A stretch of DNA of 64,000 nt from the NCBI GenBank assembly GCA_905331475.1, contig CAJNYU010000254.1, forward strand, positions 1-64,000. The letters are read 5' to 3'. Source of the stretch: Rotaria socialis. Taxonomy: Eukaryota; Rotifera; Eurotatoria; Philodinida; Philodinidae. The translations under genes were made by a program, and so were the position numbers. The notes under the pieces are model-generated. The model saw only the letters and a program-made list of their open reading frames with translations. It was not told where the DNA came from and made no database searches. Below are positions 47,275 through 58,408 of the stretch, piece by piece (the stretch's first letter is position 1; the number at the start of each line of letters is the position of its first letter).

Positions 47275-50200
47275 ATGAGTGATTCAATGGCAACTACAAA
47301 TGAGAGCATGATTTGGTGTGCTAAGACAGGTGAACTTCAATCGTTAAAAACGCTTCTAAAAGAAGTAATTATCTGAAATAAAAGAAACCTATTTCGCTAA
47401 ATTCAAATTTTTTCTTTTGCGTGTAGCATCCAGGGAAAGTAAATGAACAAATGAATGGTCGATCCTTATTACATTATGCAGCTGATGCAGGAAATTATGA
47501 TGTATTAAAAGAACTTGTTGACAATGGTGCTAACGTTAACGTAAGAATCGAATAGATGCAGTTTTTTTAAAATTTTCTTTCTTGTTTGTTATTTTAAAGA
47601 GTAACGATAAATTTGGTTTAACTCCACTTTTGGCTGCTATTTATGAAGATCATACCGATTGTGTTAAATATCTTCTTGAACAGGTTAGTGTTTTAGTTTG
47701 TCCTTGAATAATAGCTGCCAATAACATGGATACAAATTTCTTTTGATTTCTCATCGATCGATGAGTCACCATCGTTCGTTATAATCGAATCAAAATCAAT
47801 GACTATATTCAAATAATTCTTTATCTACATAATATTTGTTAAATTGTTTCCCTATGTATATACTAAACAGATGTATATTTTTGATTGATGAACTTAATAG
47901 AATCGTGATGCGTAGCCAACGAGAATGGCATAGCTACAGAGTACGAAGTATACAATCTATTAATAGAATTTACCTTACATTTTGTTTCTCTCTCTCTCTC
48001 TCTGTTAAGTTTCACAATACATTACTGCGATTCGAATTATGACCTTGAAGGACTAATAGGATCTATTTTTCTATTGAAATCAATTTATATACTTTGGTAT
48101 ATGATGACTCGTGTATTTAGTTTTACTGGATTTCTTTTAAATTAGAAAGGAAGAAATATATAGTTATTCTCAGAATGATTCTGGTAGCTGTCGAAAATAA
48201 TCTATTATTACTCATAGTTCCATCATGGTTCGTCATGAAGTTTTACGCAGTTTGGTTTTGGTACCTTGAAAATGATTATCTTTCTTTCCTCTCTATTGGT
48301 TAATATCGTAATAGGAAAGTTGACGGAATGGCGTCGTTCTCTTAAACCTGAGTCATAAAGATGTTTCGAAAAATCGATTGCATAATTTTGATGACTCATG
48401 ATCGAACTCAAGTTCACATTATTATCATCCATTTTGGGCGAATCTTACTTTCGAGTCTTTTATTGCTTTAAACATTTTATGCTGTTATGTCAATCTCATA
48501 CACAAAATTTATCAAATAAATAATAGAATATTATCGTATTTATAAAAAAAATCTACCGTTGGCATAATGTACGAATAGTGCTTAATACCAGATTAATCAA
48601 AACGTTATGTTCGAAAAAATCATGCGTAAATCAATTCAATACTTCAGTCTTTATTAACGGTTTTTGGGTGCTTCCATAACTAGTAGTACGAAGGTTATTG
48701 AGTACAGTATTGAAATAGGCCCGCTTATGACAGGCGCAGATTTATTCTAGCGAGACAAAGAAAACACTTTTTCGTCTTTCTACCAAATTGCTGTTTTCTT
48801 TTCTCAAGGAAGAACAAAGGAAGGGTAGAAAAATATAGTCCACCCTTATCTGCGCCTTTTGAAAAAGCAACGATCACGTTAGTATAGACTCGAGCAACCG
48901 TTTCTCTCACGAGTGATTCATAATAGAAATATTGTGGCAAAAGAAAGAAAAGAAAAAAATATATAAAAGTATAGCGAACGAGGGCTTACCATTGGCGTCT
49001 ATATAAAAGGAACGAAGGGCAAGCATTCGCTTAAACAAACGCTACGCACTGCATACACGACAAGGCGACAAGTACGATATATTATACAATAAGAATTTAA
49101 CCTCAAAATGGTACGTGAAGTTCATGCATTAACCAGTTCAAATTGTTCCATTGATATTATTGCAATTAAACATGCTGCTAACGATGGTATACAAGCAGAA
49201 GAATTTCCAAACAAAGATGGCGTAACACATAAACATCATTCAAGTATAACAGACGATGAATCCGGTTTTTCTGAAACTGAAACTGAAACAATATCAGTAC
49301 CATCATCACCTGTACCATTATTGAACGAAGATGATTATGAATTAGCATCAGTATTATCTGATGATATGAAAAAAGAATTTTGTTCGGATATGGGTTTTAT
49401 ATTTCATGCTGAATTTCAATTAACATTCGGTCGTTATTTTTTATCTGATCGATGGGTTCTAATGCCGTTAGGCATCGATGGTATTTTTCGATTGCCATCG
49501 GATTCATTATGCGATGTTGAAATAGCCAAAGTTCGATTTGAATGTGATTCCTGTTCGCATTGTTGGACATCAATGCGTGGACAAATATCATTTTTCTATG
49601 ATTGCAAATCATATATTCTTTATTTTAAATTATTCGCACAACTTTGCGATCGTTGCAGTGTTACGTGTACACCATTATGGTATCCCGAAGAAGTGTGTCG
49701 TGTTATGCGAAATGTTTTCGTTGATGTTAATCAACGTGTATATCCAAATTTAAAAACACCAATTCAATCAAATCATCATCGTCGTTTCGGAAATCCAAAA
49801 GGACAACATCATGGATGTGAATCCTGTCGAGATGGTGTTTGTGTTGCTGTTGCTGAACAACAACTTGGTTGTAAACTTATTAAATAGACTTTTCCAATCT
49901 CGACTGTTTTTTTCTACTAGAAGAAAGTATAATTGTTGCTTTCGTTGAGCGTTTCTCGGTGGATCTAGTCATCTTATCAATTTTTTCCCATCTCGGTATT
50001 ACTATGTATATATTTACGAAGGCCCATTGTTTTTGAATGTTGTTTACGTTAGTTTTGATCGTGTAAAATTGAAAAGATTCACGATCGTGTCAGTACATTA
50101 TATAGGCTGTCGATTTTTCTTTTTTGAATTATTTGTAGTTTTTTTCTTTTCTCGTTAATATCGTTTAACGCAACTATTATTTTTTGCTTCTACTATATAA

Positions 50201-50467
50201 TATAAAAAAGGAAAACGATATAAATTATACTGCGACTTCTAATGACAATAGGTCATGTATCAGACCATAAAACAGTAGATACTTATCAATCAGAAAAAAT
50301 GTCTTTGAAACATCTAAATATGAAAATATTGTATTTAAAAATCTATTTTCTGTTTTTAGCGTGCTGACGTTAACGGTAAAAATCCAGATGGTGTTCCATA
50401 TGATCAATGTTGTACAAACGAAGAAATTCGCGCATTGATTATCAAATACAAGAAGTCAAACAAATAA
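47275..50467 (+). CDS. MTPN: Myotrophin-like ankyrin protein
   Basis: Myotrophin (V-1) is a small ankyrin protein that binds actin capping protein and keeps barbed ends open. Exons are 47275-47364, 47427-47540, 47600-47683 and 50360-50467, giving 131 aa (vertebrate 118). All junctions are phase 0, each exon roughly one ankyrin unit. Motifs: MIWCAKTGELQSLKTLL, RSLLHYAADAGNYDVLKELV, LTPLLAAIYEDHTDCVKYLL and the C-terminal cap ADVNGKNPDGVPYDQC, NEEIRALIIKY. The first introns are 59-62 bp, but the last is 2,676 bp and contains a whole other gene on the same strand. The start has CTAG about 24 bases upstream. Confidence 0.9.
48732..48857. promoter_or_regulatory. Inverted repeat upstream of the nested gene
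   Basis: AGGCGCAGAT (48732-48741) and its exact reverse complement ATCTGCGCCT (48848-48857) are 106 bp apart, 250-380 bp upstream of the ATG of the nested zinc-finger gene. The words are GC-rich against AT-rich surroundings. They may be paired binding sites, but no known factor is assigned. Confidence 0.35.
49000..49009 (+). promoter_or_regulatory. TATA box of the nested zinc-finger gene
   Basis: TATATAAAAG lies 98 bp upstream of the ATG, leaving room for a start site about 30 bp downstream and a 5' UTR of about 70 nt. A second, similar word (ATATATAAAAG) occurs about 43 bp further upstream. A strong TATA box is unusual among the other genes of this window and suggests an inducible or regulated gene. 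Confidence 0.6.
49108..49887 (+). CDS. Intronless 3CxxC-type zinc-finger protein nested in the myotrophin intron
   Basis: This 259-aa protein is read from a single exon inside the last intron of the myotrophin gene, same strand. The C-terminal half carries the three CxxC pairs that name the 3CxxC (zf-3CxxC) fold of ZAR1 and receptor-transporting proteins: CDSC (146-149), CDRC (180-183) and CESC (237-240). Around them are RFECDSCSHCWTSMRGQISF and the aromatic strand YILYFKLFAQLCDRC, with GCESCRDGVC at the end. The N-terminal third is acidic and Ser/Thr-rich (FSETETETISVPSSP). Family members act in RNA control in germ cells or in antiviral/trafficking roles in vertebrates; which applies here is unknown. 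Lack of introns in an intron-rich genome suggests a retrocopy or recent gain. It has its own TATA promoter. Confidence 0.85.
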   Translation: MVREVHALTSSNCSIDIIAIKHAANDGIQAEEFPNKDGVTHKHHSSITDDESGFSETETETISVPSSPVPLLNEDDYELASVLSDDMKKEFCSDMGFIFHAEFQLTFGRYFLSDRWVLMPLGIDGIFRLPSDSLCDVEIAKVRFECDSCSHCWTSMRGQISFFYDCKSYILYFKLFAQLCDRCSVTCTPLWYPEEVCRVMRNVFVDVNQRVYPNLKTPIQSNHHRRFGNPKGQHHGCESCRDGVCVAVAEQQLGCKLIK

Positions 50468-52466
50468 ACTTCCAAATCTTAATATATGCAATATACATAT
50501 ATATTCTTTGACTTATTGTCTTCCTAAAACTAAATTAATCTCTTCTATATTTGATTGTTATATTGTTCATTCTTTCTTAATTCGCTTTCGTAATCGTGAT
50601 TCTTTTTCTTTTTTTGATTTTAAAACAAACCACAGCAAAAAAAGAATATTGGCTATATTTGACTTCAAATTGAATTGATTGTGTTTGATGAAGAAAATAT
50701 ATTTAAGGCAATAAAAATAAAAGCTGATTAATTTAAAAAGTGTTCACTGTTTTAAAGGCAAGCTTAATACTAGGATAATCATCAGACTGGAAAAGGAAAT
50801 TCTGAAGAGTTCCTGTGTTAAACGATCAATTGAATTTCTCATGATATCATTTACGTAGAATTCAAAGAGCAAAACTATGTACTTTGCACCGACAGCAGAC
50901 AAAAAAAAGCGTGAACGATTAGAAACAATCTTTTAGGATTCAGAAACCTCATAAAGGTCGGTTATACTTCTTCATTAAACAGGGTTTCATATTTTCCAAT
51001 TCAATTTTTATATGAAACTTAACTCATTCATAATTATTAGATTAATTTGGATGAAAAGCTTTTTTTAGAACCTTTGGTTGCAATTTAATCTAATTAGATA
51101 TGAAGTCTCATAAATCTAGACGTGTAAACATGACGTGTACCCTACTTTTATATAAAAACAAAATCAATTGGACATTTTTTTTATCATTTAGACAAAAAAT
51201 AGCTCAGTGTTTTGGTTTAAGCACGATTGTGAAGAAAGTTGAATTTTCTTTTTTCATACGTGATATTTTAAACAGATAAAATATTTGATTTCGGATAAAA
51301 AAAATTGCTTCAGCGTCAATTTATATTTAATATTACATTTTGATGTATCCTTATGATATTATTTTTTTTCGTTCTTATATTGAGTTTACTCCGTCCACTC
51401 GTATTTATTACAAAAAATATATATATATATATAGATATATATATTTACATCTGCGTTTATCATTACTACAAGGTTCCTTTTCTTTTATTGCTATATCTAT
51501 AGATGTCGAATCAGATGAAACGAAAGTGTGAAGTCGTACTATTTGATCAGAATATTGTTCCTACAGAGATTTAACCCAAGAAAGAGGAGAATAAAAAGTC
51601 TATGGTTAACGAGAAAAAATTAATCCTATCCGAATATTTATTAGATTCTATGAAAGCAAAAGAAATGCATTCCTTCAATCAATCAGATATTATTATTTGA
51701 TCGATTGTAGATATATCTATAATCGCTTTAATGTAATCATTGACAACTAACGTCATCTATTCAGTTATGTCATTGTGTTGCTAACGAGCAAAGAAACCGG
51801 GGAGAATATAAGAAGAATGGCGAACTAGTGGTTGCGTGGTTAATGTTGAAATGGCGATGAAAGTATGTAAAAAGAGAAAGGAAAAAAGTGCTACTAACCG
51901 CTTTGTTCAAGTGAGTAAAATTTTGTCATTCATTCATCCTAAGGTAAAGAACTGCGACGAGTCACATAAATCATCGAGTGATGAATGACGAACAACGAAG
52001 AACAAGAAAAAAGAATTTTCAAACAAGATTTTGTACGTGAATTTTGTTTGAATTGAAATTCTAGAGACGCAAATGTTTGGCGGTAGTGGTAGATTGGATA
52101 AAAGTGTTTTTGTTCTTCATTGTTATAGAGCTTCTTCGATACTTCTTCTCCTATTCTCTGCTGTCTTCTTTTCGATCTTACAACGAAAAAAATATTTGAA
52201 TAATATTTGCCCGGCATTGTTTCGCATCTCTGTTACTTCATTATTTAATGAATAGAAGACGAGAAGAGAGGAACAAAAAAGAAAAAGAAAAAGAAAAAAG
52301 AAGAAATTACATATTGAACCTTAAATGTACTACTAACAATGAAGCGTTTCTCGAGGTGTATTTACGAGAGTTCTCAATACTATTTATTTATTTATTCTTT
52401 ATATGAATAGATATTTCTCTGTCTCTCTGTCTCTCTGTCTATTGTGAATATTTCAGATAATTCCAG
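50468..52466. other. Intergenic between myotrophin and the CAP-Gly gene
   Basis: About 2 kb, both neighbours on the plus strand. It contains an AT microsatellite (51418-51444), A/G-rich runs near 52260-52310 and CTGT/CTCT repeats at about 52415-52440 just before the CAP-Gly start. No supported gene. Confidence 0.5.
51418..51444. repeat. (TA)n microsatellite
   Basis: TA repeats with one ATAG interruption. Confidence 0.85.
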
Positions 52467-55400
52467 ATGCCGACTAAAATAGAAGGCCGATCATCATCGC
52501 ATGACTTAATTGACGATATAGTCGAAGCACCATCATTTATGTCGAATTCCGTTTCATCGGCTATGATGGATACTTCAAAAATATTACCAGCTAGACACTA
52601 TTCGAGTTATTCAAATATTCCCAGCTTATTTAATAATAAATCAAAACTAGAACAAACCGATGGTTCATCAACGCTTTTAACTAATGAACTTCGTGATCGT
52701 CTACATTTAACATTGCCACGTTCAAGTTCATCATCAACAATGATGAGTAATGATGAACGACGAAAAGAACTTGATCTTGTTTTAAAACACTTGTATGATG
52801 GAAAATTGTTAACATCCATGCATGATGATCGACAATCATCGGATATCTCGGAAGCATCAATACCTATGTTAACGAAAGGGCCAATTACAAAAACAACAAC
52901 AACAACAACAATAATTAAAAGCGACGATGAAAGTAAACACAATGTTGGAAGTATAGAAGTAAGTTTACTATTTCGTACACATCGAGACGAAATCGATACA
53001 GCACGAGAAGAAGAGAAAAAAAGACTTGAAATTTATTTATTCAAAGTTCAATATATTGACTTTGTCCCACTTGCTAAACTGAATTGTAGTCTGTTGAAAA
53101 GACTTTAGATATGATAGTCTCGCATAGGATCACTGAATAGAATGATACAATTTGTTTTCTTCTTCTCCATGACACCCAATGAATTATAAATTAAAATTAT
53201 TCTATCGAAAAGATTTACAATTGTTGATTGAAATTCTTTTTCTATAGCCGCAAAGAAATTCAATAGATTTTTTTCTTTGACAATTTTAATAATCAATAAT
53301 AAAAAAAAGAAACTTTATTGACATATTACGCTTGAAAATATCATAAAGAAAACATTACGAAAATTTTTTATTGTGCTCTTGTCTAGATGCTCTCACTCGA
53401 TGATGATTGTACATCTCTTCAACGGGAATTACAAGAAAAAGAACTTGATATAATACATTTAAGTAAAGAAATTCAAGAATTACAATTAGAAAACAAATTA
53501 CTCAAAGCTAAAGTACCAGTTCTATATCAAAATGGCCATACCATTGTAAGTTCTTATTATAATAAAAGAAAACAAATTTCTTATCATCATCTATTTAATA
53601 TAGAATAATAGTGAAACTGAAACATTGCGTCGCGAAAAAGATGTTTTACAAAATGAATTGCGTGCTCAACAAGAGTTAGTTGCTAAAATTCAACAACAAC
53701 AACATCAAAATGGTGTTGTTGCTCGTTCAAATAAATTCGATGAAGCATCTATATATCAACGGGAAGCATTAGAAAAGAAACTAAGTTCGTATTTTAATTT
53801 CTTTCTAACAAAAACAAATCTCTATTCTTTGCTGTATAATTTAGAGGCGTATGAAAAACAAATGCATATATTGGCAAATGAGAATGATAAATTAAAACAA
53901 AATGTGCAACAAACCGATCGTACAATAACGCAATTAAAACGAGAAAATGAAGAATTACAACTAAAAGTATGTAGCTGAAATAATAATAGATAGTGATAAA
54001 TAGAAATTTTTCTTTTGTCTTTTTTAAATGATCTATAGAAAATTAATAAAAGACTTGCCATACTTCTTTCTTTGGTCGATCCCTCATTTGCATCGAATAC
54101 TTTTTTCTCTCGAGGGAAAAAATATTGTCAGGTTGTTTTGCATGAACGCATGAGTTTAGCTACCTAGTTAATTTATGATCAAAATGATGAATGATTTATT
54201 AATTTACTGATGTATTCTAGGTTACGGAAGCTAAAAAACGTAATGATGAATTACTTTATCAAGAATTCAATTCACTTCGCAATGATTTAAAGTATATTTA
54301 TGCTTTTTGTTCTTATAAATGAAACATATTTCATTGATATCTAGAATGCTCAAACTACAAAATGATGAATTATTTCAAGAAAATCATCGGTTACAACAAG
54401 ATCAACAGCGACAACAACAAAATCTTGCTTGGCGTGCAACTCTTCAGCAAGCATTTTCTACTGAACCACTTCCAGCGCCCTCGCAGCAGCCACAACAACA
54501 ACAATTGCAGCAGCAACAGCAACAACAAATATTGCCGATTGAAAATGTACCAACTTCATCACCATTAAAATTATCTACTACAGATCAAAGGCGTGAACGT
54601 TCAAAAAGTAAATATGCATGACGTCAATCGAAATAGTTGAATCAATTCTTACAGGATAAACAATATTCAAGATTTTTGTAAATACGAACGAGATCGAAAT
54701 TATAATTAGAGAACGAAAGTTTTGTAAGTTTGATTAAGTAATCGTATTGTCTCAGTTCTTGGAGTCACTTGGTCAAGTTAAAGAGTGAAAGAAAAATATT
54801 TATCCATTGAAGTTGAACGAAAAGTGATTGTAAGATTGCCGTTCTTTTTCGCTCTAGTAACTATGCGAAGTGAAAGTCCAAATTTGTCCGAAGGAAGTGA
54901 CTCAACAAATTATTTAACAACTGTTAGCGTTGAACGTTATAATAATCGACCGATAACATCCGTACATCGATCAGCAACCATCGATGGTAATAATCATCAC
55001 CGTACAACAAGATACGGCCCTGTGGTTGGACAAGAAGAATATCATCGAAATAGTTTTTCAAGTGCAACATCGAAATCAATGGATCCACAACTAAATTATC
55101 GTTCGTCGAAAACAAAGCGTTCTGTTGAATGGGATGAAGAAAATATTCAACAGAATGAAGGTAAATTTCATACCATAGAGAAAAAAAAATGATAATAATA
55201 ATAATTCTTTATATATATATATATCATACAATACATTATATGTATTAAAGGGGAATAATAGAATAAAATAAATAGCTTCTTTTTTTTGCCCCTAGACCCC
55301 TTAAAATACGCATTAGTACCATATGGCGGTAAAGAAAATCCTTATCTTTAAATTGTTGAACACTAAGTCACATACACATCGTATATCGTAGTTATTTCTT

Positions 55401-56394
55401 ATGTACTATTATTGTTAATTCTTTCTTCTATAGTTGTTGTAGTAACACATGCAGTAGACGTTTTCACTATTCACTTTTCTATATTTTTATATGCTTGTTT
55501 TTCTTTTTCTTTTTTTTTCTTTTTAGGACTACAACATCGAAGTAAATAATTAATGTCAATAATTTCAGTATAGATTTGTATTGTTGTTTTTTCTTGTTAT
55601 ATTAGATATGGTCAGTTATGACAATCAAAATCGTTTACAACGACAACATCCAATGGATGGGCCCAATGATTATATGTCTCAACCACCACAACCAGTACAA
55701 TCATCCTCCTCCTCATCACATTTATATCAACAAAATTATGGTCCAAATCGAAGTGTTACATTGACCGATTCTCAACAGAATACACGTCGTTCTAATAGTT
55801 ATAATATGCCTCAGCGACAAATTCATAACGAAAGTGATTTACAAAATGATGGTATGAAGAATAAATATGCTGTTTTTGTTTTGTTGATGAATCGATTCTA
55901 TTGATTAAGATCGCCATCAGGGTCGTCATCGTCGACCAAGTGTTGAAACAACTAGGTAAACGAGATTAATAGTATGATCTAATATTCGATATTGTTTTCA
56001 TTTTCATACAGTCCACGACGTCCCTATGCTCCATCATCGATTAGTGATATTCGTTTAAATGATATGGTTAAATTTTCTCGGCCGGGTGGTAAAATAAGTA
56101 AAGGTATCGTCAAATATATTGGTACATTACCAGGCAAAAGCGATCAATATCTTGGCTTAGAATTAGAAGATGAAGGTAGAAGAGAAGGATCTGAGTATTT
56201 TTCATTTCTAAAAATTAATATTTCTATTTACTAGAGAGTAAACATGATGGTATCTATCAAGGGCAACGTTTGTTTCAATGGTAAAAATATGAATATAAAT
56301 CACATGAAATTCTATTTTTTCTTTCTTTAGTAAAGCGAATAAAGGAGTATTCGTTGGTTTTAGCAAAGTGATTATGGCATGGAGTGGAAAATAA
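52467..56394 (+). CDS. Coiled-coil protein with C-terminal CAP-Gly domain
   Basis: Thirteen exons: 52467-52958, 53387-53545, 53604-53784, 53845-53966, 54221-54291, 54345-54607, 54858-55160, 55527-55541, 55606-55851, 55910-55955, 56012-56175, 56235-56280 and 56331-56394. Together they give 723 aa. A Ser-rich N-terminus is followed by coiled coils (about 165-370: LQRELQEKELDIIHLSKEI, LRREKDVLQNELRAQQ, DRTITQLKRENEELQL), a Gln-rich run (QQQQLQQQQQQQ) and a disordered Ser/Asn region. The C-terminus is a CAP-Gly microtubule-binding fold: IRLNDMVKFSRPGGKISKG, QYLGLELEDEG, DGIYQGQRLFQCKANKGVF, VGFSKVIMAW. The canonical GKNDG motif reads SKHDG and the GVELD strand reads GLELE, so binding to EEY-type tails may be altered. 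The start follows TTCCAG directly. I do not assign an orthologue. The likely role is a cytoskeletal linker. Confidence 0.82.
55210..55224. repeat. (TA)n microsatellite in a CAP-Gly gene intron
   Basis: About seven TA dinucleotides in the intron upstream of the 15-nt microexon. Confidence 0.8.
55527..55541 (+). CDS. 15-nt microexon of the CAP-Gly gene
   Basis: A long T-rich tract ending TTTTTAG precedes 15 nt followed by GTAAAT. The flanking exon junctions are both phase 1, so including it inserts GLQHR-type residues and skipping it also keeps the frame (GAA G joined to AT ATG). It is therefore a plausible cassette microexon; usage cannot be judged from DNA. Confidence 0.5.
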
Positions 56395-56819
56395 ATGCAT
56401 AATAGACATGAGAATCTCACTATATAGTTTTCCGTTTTTCTTTTAAATGTGTATATATAGTTAAACTATCGATCTCTTCCTCTCATGATCTGTTGTTTCT
56501 TGGACATGAGTATCTTGAATGGCCTTATTTACTCTATTAAGAATAATTGATATATAAGAACAAACAAAATCTGATAATTTCTTATACAAAAGAACTCATA
56601 GAAATATTCTGAATATAATATTGTTTTGTTTTCTGTTGCCTTCATATTAAAAACATTTTATTGTCAGAGTAGACAAAGCTAAATGTGAATTTTCTCGTGT
56701 TTTCTTCCCGCTTATTATAACCTCCTTTTCTTTTAATTATTCGTATTTTACGTAGAATGGATTGCTCCAAATATACAGTGACAATCTATATTTGTTTAAA
56801 GAATAATTTATCATATTAA
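56395..56819. other. Convergent 3' spacer
   Basis: 425 bp between the ends of the plus-strand CAP-Gly gene and the minus-strand zinc-finger/SDR gene. No open frame or structured motif. Confidence 0.5.
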
Positions 56820-58408
56820 TTACCAATCACATATACGATAATCTTTTAGAAAACACCCGTATGGAATATTTATATCGGTTTTTCCTTCATTTAGTTGTCG
56901 ATAAGTATCAATAATTGGATCAAGAACACGTGCAGCAGCATCTTCTTCGTCGAGTGGTGTTTGAAAATCTCGAGTGATCATTGATTTCATTGCTTTTTCT
57001 ATTGGATTTTCATCATTAATCCAGCCTATGTATAGCGAGAGAAAAGATCGTAGCTTGAAAAATGTAAATTTATCTTCATCAATGTACCTGTATCAACAGA
57101 AACCATATAGATATTTGATTGTTGATAATCTTGTGCTGATGTACGTGTCATCATATTTAATGCAGCTTTTGCTGCATTGGTATGAGGATGTCGATTAGTT
57201 TTATTACAACGAGAGAATGAACCTTCCATAGCTGATACATTTATAATAAATTTAACACTATCCGGATTTGGATGTTTATCAGTCATGAGTATTTTAAGTT
57301 TACTATTGAGAATAAAGGGTGCTAAAGTATTTATAGTAAAAACTTCGTTGATTTCAGTCGTTGATAAATCTTTTAAACGTGATAACCATGAATTAGTTGA
57401 ATGATAATCAATAGGCTGCTGATTTACATCAAATGATGTTTTACAAATTAATGAAGATGTTGGTTGAGAAATATCCTTTGATTGATTGGTTGAAGTTAAA
57501 GACAATAACGATCTATCTTGAATGCAATTGGAAAATGGAACTAATCGTTCGTAAAATAGTCTATTTCCATCGAGAATCTTTTGTTGATCGGTGGATAATA
57601 AAGAATAATTAGTTAATCGTTCATGAGCAGTTAAATGTTGATAATATTCTTTTGATCGTTGAATAGTTTGACAAGCATTATTAATTAAAAAATCTAATCG
57701 ATCATATTTTTCAATTAACATTTGTGTAAACCATTCTAGAAGTTGTGAATATCGAAAATCAACTCCATAAATATGTACACGATTTTTCCATTGTTCAAAA
57801 TCTTGTTCTTTAGTTAAACGAGTTAAAAAGTCTACGGGAAATCGACTTGTTGTTATAACAAAACAATTAGCACGTAATAATTTTAGAACGATTCGATATC
57901 CAATTTTGACTCGACCACCAGTAACTAAAGCAACTCGACGTGTCAGATCCGTTGTTTGTAAACGTTTTTCATAATTAAATTTGGCACACGCTGGACAAAG
58001 CGAATCATAAAAAAAATGTAACGTACGATATTTAAGTTTACATACATAACAAACTCTGTGCTTAAGTAATCGTCGTTGTTTGTGACGTTCGTTATTATCT
58101 TTTGTTGATTCCGTTTCTACAACGCCATCAGGCACGATGATACTTTCTAATTGAAGTTGTTGAAGGTTTTTCTTTCGACCTGATCGGAGTAGACAGGAAT
58201 TTTTCAATTTTTTGTCAATGGATTTTATTCGGACGCGATCTTTTTGTTTTTTCTTTCGATTGAAACGTTTGCTGATGCGATGCAAATTCTCGATTAATGG
58301 TCGAATATTATCATATTCACTGGATTCAATGGATGGAAATTCATCGTTATCGATAAATTGCGAAAGAACTTTTATACACGTTGTTAGTTCATTCGATGTA
58401 ATTGACAT
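56820..58408 (-). CDS. SDR-superfamily protein with N-terminal CxxC zinc-ribbon-like motif and replaced catalytic Tyr
   Basis: Exons 58408-57088 and 57025-56820 (62-bp intron) give 508 aa, twice the size of a classical SDR. Residues 1-150 are basic (RFNRKKKQKDRVR) and carry two cysteine pairs, CYVC (120-123) and CPAC (138-141), which look like a zinc ribbon. The Rossmann fold follows: ALVTGGRVKIGYRI (160-173), YGVDFR, and LDFLINNACQTI (NNAG replaced by NNAC, 243-246). A long insertion follows, then IINVSAMEGSF (Ser392) and HPHTNAAKAALNMMTRTSAQDY, where the usual Tyr of YxxxK is Thr410 while Lys414 is kept. The tail is VDTGWINDENP, FQTPLDEEDAAARVLDPI and CFLKDY. This HTNxAK type is, as I recall, found in a scattered group of SDRs from protists, plants and some animals. 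The substrate is unknown; it may not be a conventional oxidoreductase. Confidence 0.8.

Noticed and set aside
52607..52942. Minus-strand 111-codon frame opposite the CAP-Gly first exon
   Set aside because: Antisense shadow of the Ser/Thr-rich coding sequence; no start context or homology.
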